A DNA stretch of 9,503 nucleotides from Bifidobacterium breve. Lineage in GTDB: Bacteria > Actinomycetota > Actinomycetes > S36-B12. Positions 7,201 to 9,503 of the stretch are shown in pieces. How positions within the stretch are numbered: position 1 is the first letter of the stretch; the number at the start of each line of letters is the position of its first letter. The DNA lies in NCBI GenBank assembly GCA_945870085.1, contig CAMBQX010000057.1, positions 1-9,503 on the forward strand, given 5' to 3'. The translations under genes and the position numbers were made by a program. Under the pieces are notes generated by a model that saw only the letters and a program-made list of their open reading frames with translations, had not been told where the DNA came from and made no database searches.

Positions 7201-7529
7201 ATTTCCGCGGGAACAATAACCCCACCGCCGCCGCCATACACTCGAACATGCCCAGCGCCGCGTTCAGCTAGGCGCTCAACTAGATAGGTGAAGTACTCAA
7301 CGTGCCCACCCTGGTACGAGGAGATCGCCACCCCCTGCACATCTTCTTGCAGGCAGGCGGTTACAACTTCCTCGACACTGCGGTCATGACCAAGATGAAT
7401 TACTTCAACACCTTGTGATTGCAATATTCGACGCATGATATTTATTGCGGCGTCATGCCCGTCAAATAGGCTGGCGGCGGTGACAAATCGCACGGGGTGC
7501 GTAGGCACATGCAACGCAGAGGTCGACAT
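4293..7529 (-). CDS. icmF: Fused isobutyryl-CoA mutase (B12-dependent mutase with G-protein chaperone)
   Basis: IcmF interconverts isobutyryl-CoA and n-butyryl-CoA with adenosylcobalamin in the cytoplasm. The 1078 residues hold the full family architecture. The B12-binding domain (about 12-145) has the lower-ligand motif DGHDAA (His25), SSYQGGH (70-76) and GGGGG (99-103). The MeaB-like GTPase (about 190-400) has P-loop GTGGSGKSS (199-207), DPTRRRGGGALLGDR (232-246), ETPGIGQGD (293-301) and base-binding NKYE (340-343). A linker leads to the mutase TIM barrel (about 550-1000) with SISGYHIAEAG (His765). Phe570 in GVFPF and Gln727 before NTCIF align with the ICM-type residues, where methylmalonyl-CoA mutase has Tyr and Arg, so the substrate should be isobutyryl-CoA or a similar branched acyl-CoA. 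AAGGAG lies 7 nt before the ATG. It is divergent from a MarR regulator and probably controlled by it. Confidence 0.96.
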   Translation of the reverse strand: MSTSALHVPTHPVRFVTAASLFDGHDAAINIMRRILQSQGVEVIHLGHDRSVEEVVTACLQEDVQGVAISSYQGGHVEYFTYLVERLAERGAGHVRVYGGGGGVIVPAEIELLARIGVHIFSPQDGQRLGLPGMINKLVAECDRELTIGSIGVDEILTGSIPALARAITVLESGKDQALANDIREAAATTTTPVLGITGTGGSGKSSLTDELVRRLRLDSQDKLRIAVLAIDPTRRRGGGALLGDRIRMNSIDPGVVFFRSLATRDSGGQTPAALSDIIAACKAAGFDLVIVETPGIGQGDAAIVPFVDTSLYVMTPEYGAASQLEKIDMLDFADVVAVNKYERRGAEDARRDVARQLVRNRGAFGTPWDEMPVFGTSAARFDDNGVSALYHYLIGILTEKGMRKFDGVLPVVKGRTSTELTGVLPRGRERYLAEIAESVRRYHLVTERQSAIARQVQQMRVTRELLIARGQESSAAAVSSVLDETKMGFAPDVQAQLAAWPALRDTYIGDEQVYVIRGNEIRTPLTRTTLSGTKVPRVALPRDDEDGALVRFIRAENLPGYFPFTSGVFPFKRTEEAPARMFAGEGDAHRTNRRFHLLSAGQPATRLSAAFDSVTLYGRNPSPRPDVYGKVGTSGVSIATVEDMRDLYAGFDLCSPMTSVSMTINGPAPAILAMFLNAVIDQQITRFAEVEGRKPEAHEVEVITSRALATVRGTVQADILKEDQGQNTCIFSTEFSLRCMADIQEWFIEHEVRNFYSVSISGYHIAEAGANPISQLAFTLANGFTYVEAYLARGMAIDDFAPNLSFFFSNGMDAEYTVLGRVARRIWAIAMRDKYGAGDRAQKLKYHVQTSGRSLHAQEMDFNDIRTTLQALCALYDNANSLHTNAFDEAVTTPSEQSVRRALAIQMIIDQEWGLSATENPLQGAAIVDQLTDILEEAVLVEFERIADRGGVLGAMETGYQRGRIQDESMLYEQRKHDGTLPIIGVNTFLSAGSANSTATVELARGTTEEKESQLHRLADFEDRNREVAPAALTRLKEVAATGGNVFEALMDAVKVCSLGQISEAFFEVGGQYRRNV

Positions 7530-7536
7530 CTACTAG

Positions 7537-7542
7537 CTCCTT
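7537..7542 (-). promoter_or_regulatory. Ribosome binding site of icmF
   Basis: The minus strand reads AAGGAG, then 7 nt, then ATG at 7527-7529. This strong Shine-Dalgarno sequence fixes the icmF start. It contrasts with the presumed leaderless genes nearby, and an inverted repeat (7542-7559) abuts it directly upstream. Confidence 0.75.
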
Positions 7543-7559
7543 GACAGAGGTGGCTGTCA
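7542..7559. promoter_or_regulatory. TGACAG/CTGTCA inverted repeat abutting the icmF ribosome binding site
   Basis: TGACAG and CTGTCA form perfect 6-bp arms around a 6-bp spacer (AGGTGG). In the icmF transcript this could fold as a 6-bp hairpin whose 3' side touches AAGGAG, so it could affect translation. As DNA it could be a protein-binding site. A related TGAC-TAT-GTCA repeat lies at 7578-7588, so the TGAC/GTCA half-site occurs four times in about 50 bp. Confidence 0.4.
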
Positions 7560-7590
7560 CCGATCTGGCGGGACTTGTGACTATGTCAGA

Positions 7591-7608
7591 TACTAGGACA
7601 TCCTACTA
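7591..7608. promoter_or_regulatory. 18-bp inverted repeat, candidate MarR operator over the icmF promoter
   Basis: TACTAGGA-CA-TCCTACTA has 8-bp arms matching at 7 of 8 positions. On the minus strand it overlaps a -10-like TAGTAT (complement of 7590-7595) placed about 60 bp before the icmF start. MarR dimers usually bind palindromes of this size near their own gene, and the marR gene starts 51 bp to the right. Repression of icmF is therefore the simplest reading. No binding evidence exists here. Confidence 0.5.
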
Positions 7609-7646
7609 AATTTCGCTAGACCCGGGCACCGGGCGGGGCCCGACCC

Positions 7647-7652
7647 TACGAT
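7647..7652 (+). promoter_or_regulatory. -10-like box for marR, deciding its start
   Basis: TACGAT is followed by seven bases (GGCCCAT) and the ATG at 7660. It overlaps the in-frame ATG at 7651, which therefore would lie upstream of the transcript start. No Shine-Dalgarno sequence precedes either ATG; the upstream bases are GC-rich (GGGCGGGGCCCGACCC). No -35 consensus is visible. Confidence 0.4.
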
Positions 7653-7659
7653 GGCCCAT

Positions 7660-8169
7660 ATGACCCCTGCCATCCCAAGGCTCGCAGCCGACCCAATCGC
7701 CGAAGCCCACCGGCAATGGGTAGCCCACGGCTGGGAGTCGGCCGCCGATGGCATGGCCGCAATCACCTCGCTCATGCGCGCGCACCAGATATTTCTGGCT
7801 CGTGTTGAAACAGTGCTGCGGCCATTCGAGGTTAGTTTTGCCCGATATGAAGTTCTAATGCTGTTGCACTTCAGCAAGCGCGGCGCATTGCCGATGCGCA
7901 CGATCGGATCGCGCTTACAGGTGCACCAAACGAGTGTGACTAACGCTGTTGATCGACTTGAAGCGGCTAGCCTGGTTAAGAGACTCCCCCACCCCACCGA
8001 CCGCCGGGCTACTTTGGTTGAACTCACCCGCACCGGGCGGGTGCTCGCCGAAAAAGCAACTGCCGCATTAAACGCAGAGGTATTTACTGATACCGGCCTA
8101 AGCCCACGCGCGGTAAAGGACGTAGTAAAGACTCTCGGGCAACTTAGGCGCAGCGCCGGAGACTTCTAG
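7660..8169 (+). CDS. MarR-family transcriptional regulator
   Basis: With the ATG at 7660 the protein has 169 residues. Helices at about 30-56 form the usual dimerisation region. The winged helix-turn-helix follows: helix 2 with LPMRTIGSRL (77-86), recognition helix VHQTSVTNAVDRLEAASLV (88-106), and the wing with HPTDRRATLVELT (111-123). The Asp-Arg-Arg wing motif is a family hallmark. The C-terminal helices close the dimer. A form starting at 7651 would add only three residues, but the -10 box argues against it. Members usually repress a divergent gene and are released by a small ligand, often an aromatic acid or acyl-CoA-type compound. Divergent placement to icmF suggests control of icmF. 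The regulator ends 8 bp before the convergent maleylpyruvate isomerase-family gene. Confidence 0.92.
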   Translation: MTPAIPRLAADPIAEAHRQWVAHGWESAADGMAAITSLMRAHQIFLARVETVLRPFEVSFARYEVLMLLHFSKRGALPMRTIGSRLQVHQTSVTNAVDRLEAASLVKRLPHPTDRRATLVELTRTGRVLAEKATAALNAEVFTDTGLSPRAVKDVVKTLGQLRRSAGDF

Positions 8170-8172
8170 GCC

Positions 8173-8192
8173 CCTAACTATCGCCAGTTAGG
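8173..8192. terminator. Hairpin across convergent stop codons (possible two-way terminator)
   Basis: CCTAACT, a 6-nt loop (ATCGCC) and AGTTAGG form a perfect 7-bp stem between marR (plus) and the maleylpyruvate isomerase-family gene (minus), and include the stop codon of the latter. There is no T-tract on either side, so termination strength is uncertain. Confidence 0.4.
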
Positions 8193-8882
8193 CACGTTGG
8201 GTAATTGACCCGCGCCGGTTACTTCGAGGTCACCGCCCGAGCTTCGCCCCAAGAGCCAAGCCAGCAATGAAGCGGGCGAGCCGCTAACACCGGTCTGCAT
8301 GGCGGAGTTGATTTGATACTTGGTGCCACCAGCCACCTCAATCCACCCAAGGGGTAAATCGTCGCGACTGGCAAAATCTGAGACTACCTCGGGCAGCATT
8401 TTGTCTACCATGGCTGACGCCCAATTATCCGGGCCGAAAGTTCCGGGCAGATTTAGGTCAAGGTGATGGATGGCAACTTCTTGAAGGCGCAAGGTGATCA
8501 CGCTTGCGACCTTGATCACCCGCCCATGGCGCAAAATCACCTCAACCGCGAGTTGTTCATCACTTAACATCACGAAGTCATCGGCAAACTGACCCGCCGA
8601 AGCAATAATTGCATCGAGGTGCCGCTCCTTGCTGCGCTTGGCATGCAATGCGATATCACCTTCACGGACTTCCGGTGAGATATACATATCGCGGCGATTA
8701 CCGTCAAGGCCCCACCTGATCAAGCGGGCCAGCCCTAAGGCATTGCCGTCCAGATGGGCCAGGACATGCCCGCGGGACCAATTTGGCAACAAACTGGGTT
8801 CACTAATTTGCTCATCACGCATCGAACGGACCGAAGTGACAAGTAGTTCTGTTTGGTGCAAAAGTTCGGCGCTACTGGTCAT
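8178..8882 (-). CDS. Mycothiol-dependent maleylpyruvate isomerase (MDMPI/DinB-like) family protein
   Basis: The 234-residue protein has the MDMPI N-terminal four-helix domain. LLPNWSRGHVLAHLDGNA (31-48) is the signature first metal-ligand segment with His43. EVAIHHLDL (135-143) gives Glu135 and His139. His...Glu-X3-His matches the zinc-binding triad of the Corynebacterium enzyme. A smaller C-terminal domain (about 150-234) follows. The family uses mycothiol for isomerisation or thiol transfer, and many members have no proven substrate; no gentisate-pathway genes are visible here, so the maleylpyruvate reaction itself is not supported. I chose the ATG at 8880-8882. GTG at 8891 in the same frame is possible, but the upstream GAGGA would be only 3 nt from it, against 12 nt from the ATG. 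It overlaps the upstream flavoprotein gene by 11 bp, so the two are co-translated. Confidence 0.85.
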   Translation of the reverse strand: MTSSAELLHQTELLVTSVRSMRDEQISEPSLLPNWSRGHVLAHLDGNALGLARLIRWGLDGNRRDMYISPEVREGDIALHAKRSKERHLDAIIASAGQFADDFVMLSDEQLAVEVILRHGRVIKVASVITLRLQEVAIHHLDLNLPGTFGPDNWASAMVDKMLPEVVSDFASRDDLPLGWIEVAGGTKYQINSAMQTGVSGSPASLLAWLLGRSSGGDLEVTGAGQLPNVPNWR

Positions 8883-9477
8883 ATTGCGCACCGGTCCTCG
8901 ATTGGCGCTTCATGTTGGCAAACTCGACCACTTGATGCCCAACCATCTCCAATTGCTCCACCGTAGCGGTGTCTTCACTCTTGCCTTCGGCATCGATCTT
9001 GGTCAAACCGGAATTGACCGTCGCCCCCAATGGGGTCGGCCACCCGCGAAGGGCATGTGCGATCTGTCGCAATTGCTGAAGGGTGCTGACGGTGGCCTGC
9101 CACCCGTAGGCAACTGAGATACACCCCACCGACATACCATGCAAATACCCGCCATCGCGCTCACGCAAATCCTCAATGTAGTCAAGTGCGTTCTTCATCA
9201 TCCCACTGATCGCACCGTGGTACCCGGGGCTCGCAATTATTAGGCCATCGGCCTGCGCCACTTTTTCAAGGTAGGCAACCGCCAATGGGTCGCGATCGGT
9301 CGTCTCAGTGTCATAAATAGGAAAGAGCAGGTCACGGCCGGTGATGACATCCACATAGGCACCCTTGGCGCGAGCCCCGCGCACCGCTGCCAGCAAGGCC
9401 CGCTCACTTGATGAATCCGGTCGGGTGCTACCACCAATTGCCACAATACGAACCTTGTCACCACTTGCCTGACTCAT
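8872..9477 (-). CDS. NADPH-dependent FMN reductase-family flavoprotein
   Basis: This 201-residue flavodoxin-like protein uses NAD(P)H to reduce FMN, quinones or other small acceptors in the cytoplasm. The FMN phosphate loop is GSTRPDSSSERA (16-27). The isoalloxazine-contact segment SPGYHGAISGMMKNALDY (83-100) matches the family motif SPEYHGSIPGxLKNALDW. The C-terminal half has the expected VGCISVAYG strand and the helix before it. A Shine-Dalgarno GGTGGAG lies 7 nt before the ATG. Only 26 bases of upstream sequence are present, so its promoter or a preceding gene lies outside the window. It overlaps the maleylpyruvate isomerase-family gene, which suggests one redox-related operon, possibly working with mycothiol. 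Substrate unknown; a quinone reductase or azoreductase-like role is equally possible. Confidence 0.9.
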   Translation of the reverse strand: MSQASGDKVRIVAIGGSTRPDSSSERALLAAVRGARAKGAYVDVITGRDLLFPIYDTETTDRDPLAVAYLEKVAQADGLIIASPGYHGAISGMMKNALDYIEDLRERDGGYLHGMSVGCISVAYGWQATVSTLQQLRQIAHALRGWPTPLGATVNSGLTKIDAEGKSEDTATVEQLEMVGHQVVEFANMKRQSRTGAQYDQ

Positions 9478-9503
9478 TTGTTTGCTCCACCCTCGTTAGG
9501 GAT

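Noticed and set aside
6354..7287. Several plus-strand frames of 72-125 residues antisense to icmF
   Set aside because: All are opposite conserved icmF codons, have no ribosome binding sites and show no motifs.
7530..7590. Cobalamin riboswitch before the B12-dependent icmF
   Set aside because: The leader is only about 55-60 nt from the likely start of transcription, too short for the aptamer, and no B12-box-like segment was seen.
7621..7645. GC-rich inverted repeat (CGGGC-GGG-GCCCG) before marR as a terminator
   Set aside because: It lies between divergent genes where no transcript should end, has a 3-nt loop and no T-tract; probably simple GC-rich sequence.
7593..8033. Minus-strand 146-residue frame antisense to marR
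   Set aside because: It is the complement of a clear MarR gene, and its composition (many Arg, Ser, Trp, Cys) is that of a shadow frame.
1..9503. CRISPR array, phage or plasmid genes, insertion sequences, toxin-antitoxin or other defence genes
   Set aside because: No regularly spaced repeats, transposase, integrase, or short paired genes with such motifs were found; the confident genes are metabolic, regulatory, secreted or RNA-processing.

Overview
The window looks like chromosomal DNA of an actinobacterium of moderate GC content (mid-50s percent by eye). Support comes from an orn-tRNA-His pair, a protein of the mycothiol-dependent maleylpyruvate isomerase family, a PlsC with an actinobacterial-type C-terminus, and several start codons that sit 6-8 nt after a TANNNT -10 box with no ribosome binding site, as in leaderless actinobacterial genes. 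I cannot place it below the phylum from sequence alone. Genes are tightly packed and no gene-free stretch reaches 300 bases. No phage genes, insertion sequence, CRISPR array or rRNA is visible.

Layout, left to right. Bases 1-131 hold the 5' end of a small minus-strand gene, probably a dimeric alpha/beta-barrel protein, with a palindrome in its promoter region. Bases 199-2073 are a two-gene minus-strand operon: a PlsC acyltransferase followed by a PAPS-type sulfotransferase. Divergent from plsC, 31 bp away, is a small DoxX-like membrane protein (2105-2479). The two promoters overlap around a 13-bp palindrome. Then come oligoribonuclease orn (2544-3188), a hairpin, and tRNA-His(GTG) with encoded G-1 and CCA (3241-3316).

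Convergent to these is a minus-strand block: icmF (4293-7529), the fused B12-dependent isobutyryl-CoA mutase with its built-in G-protein chaperone, then 14 bp later a secreted four-cysteine protein of unknown function (3346-4278). Divergent from icmF is a MarR-family regulator (7660-8169). The intergenic region between them carries an 18-bp inverted repeat over a candidate icmF -10 box and a second inverted repeat beside the icmF ribosome binding site. The right end holds a minus-strand pair with overlapping ends: an NADPH-dependent FMN reductase-like flavoprotein (8872-9477) and the maleylpyruvate isomerase-family protein (8178-8882).

Most genes are housekeeping or common metabolic genes. 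I do not see a clearly new multi-gene system. The best leads are the cis-regulatory architecture (leaderless starts, overlapping divergent promoters, the MarR/icmF operator), the acyltransferase-sulfotransferase operon, and the unassigned secreted protein downstream of icmF.
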